Part shown: positions 63,773 through 64,000 of the stretch, piece by piece
How the letters are laid out: each line of letters begins with the position of its first letter
Position numbering within the stretch: the stretch's first letter is position 1
Assembly (NCBI RefSeq): GCF_031755915.1
Contig: NC_083388.1
Location: forward strand, 3,479,501-3,543,500
Source of the DNA: Ziziphus jujuba
Lineage: Eukaryota; Streptophyta; Magnoliopsida; Rosales; Rhamnaceae
Length of the DNA stretch: 64,000 bases
Direction: 5' to 3'
The notes under the pieces: generated by a model
The model's input: only the letters and a program-made list of their open reading frames with translations
Databases searched by the model: none
What the model was told of the DNA's origin: nothing
Translations under genes and position numbers: made by a program

Positions 63773-64000
63773 TCCTCGGATATTTTATATCGGACACCCA
63801 TGTCTCGGAGATCTGATCTCGGACTTCGGATATCGAAGCCTTGCCTCGGAGATCTGATCTCCGACGAGTCTTGCCTCGGACATCGGATGTAACTTAGCTC
63901 GGCCAGACACAACTTAGCTCGGACAGACATCAGTTAGTTCGGCCAGACACAACTTAGTTCGGACAGACATCAGTTAGCTCGGCCAAACACAAGTTAGCTC
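63773..64000. repeat. Satellite module 3, running off the window
   Basis: A third leader (starting CCTCGGATATTTTATATCGG, lacking the first 25 or so bases) leads into another 20-bp array at about 63896, cut by the window end. Modules 2 and 3 therefore form a higher-order tandem repeat of about 350 bp. Confidence 0.9.

Larger units (their letters stand above)
50515..64000 (+). mobile_element. Helitron-type rolling-circle transposon region, decayed, right end outside the window
   Basis: The region carries both genes that plant autonomous Helitrons carry, an RPA1-like protein and a Rep-helicase, on the same strand. A possible left end is TCTATACTATAAGCGAGAAG at 50515, similar in style to plant Helitron 5' ends, but it is preceded by G rather than the usual A of the AT target, so the end is weakly supported. 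No 3' CTRR end with hairpin was found. Inside are a repeated leader of about 360 bp and repeated satellite modules, so the region may be one large element, two related elements in tandem, or a recombinant. Confidence 0.6.

Noticed and set aside
1..64000. tRNA, rRNA or other structured RNA genes
   Set aside because: No tRNA-like A and B boxes with a plausible cloverleaf, and no rRNA-like sequence, were recognised by eye on either strand; a covariance-model search would be needed to be sure.

Overview
This is plant nuclear DNA: AT-rich, with many-exon genes using GT-AG introns, AT/GT/GA microsatellites, a Ty3/gypsy LTR retrotransposon, a solo LTR and Helitron sequence. Gene content points to a eudicot, probably a rosid; I cannot name the species. 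Exon boundaries were placed by eye from reading frame, splice sites and remembered family sequences.

The left two thirds (about 1-43.3 kb) are conserved single-copy-type genes. In order they are: the 3' part of an HDA9 histone deacetylase (+, 87-10452) whose seventh visible intron holds a complete antisense gypsy element (3354-8994); a neutral/alkaline invertase (+, 12266-15865); a low-molecular-weight protein tyrosine phosphatase (-, 16641-18090); a KIPK-type AGC kinase (-, 19396-22136); about 7 kb without genes; an AGC1-12-type AGC kinase (+, 30933-34741); and the WD40-cyclophilin CYP71 (-, 37809-43333). From memory, HDA9, the phosphatase, AGC1-12 and CYP71 also lie close together on Arabidopsis chromosome 3 (At3g44680, 44620, 44610, 44600), so this looks like an old syntenic block with the invertase and KIPK as extra members here. 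Two genes act on chromatin (HDA9, CYP71). Two are AGCVIII kinases of the group that acts on auxin transport and growth.

The right third (about 44.5-64 kb) is accessory: an F-box pseudogene, a 2987-bp solo LTR with a GATTT target duplication, a small GC-patched repeat, and about 13 kb of Helitron-type sequence. That sequence carries an RPA1-like single-strand-DNA-binding protein gene (51382-54757) and a decayed Rep-helicase gene (58356-63263).

The most unusual structure is in the Helitron region. Both Helitron genes are preceded by the same leader of about 360 bp (50631-50995 and 57757-58112) and followed by the same satellite module (55584-56575 and 63421 to the window end). The first satellite array runs for 740 bp in an unbroken 20-bp register. 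The layout is therefore front module, gene, back module, twice over with different genes inside. The Rep-helicase copy is broken by two frameshifts, a stop codon and an altered Walker A motif. The RPA gene is one base out of phase at its first splice junction.
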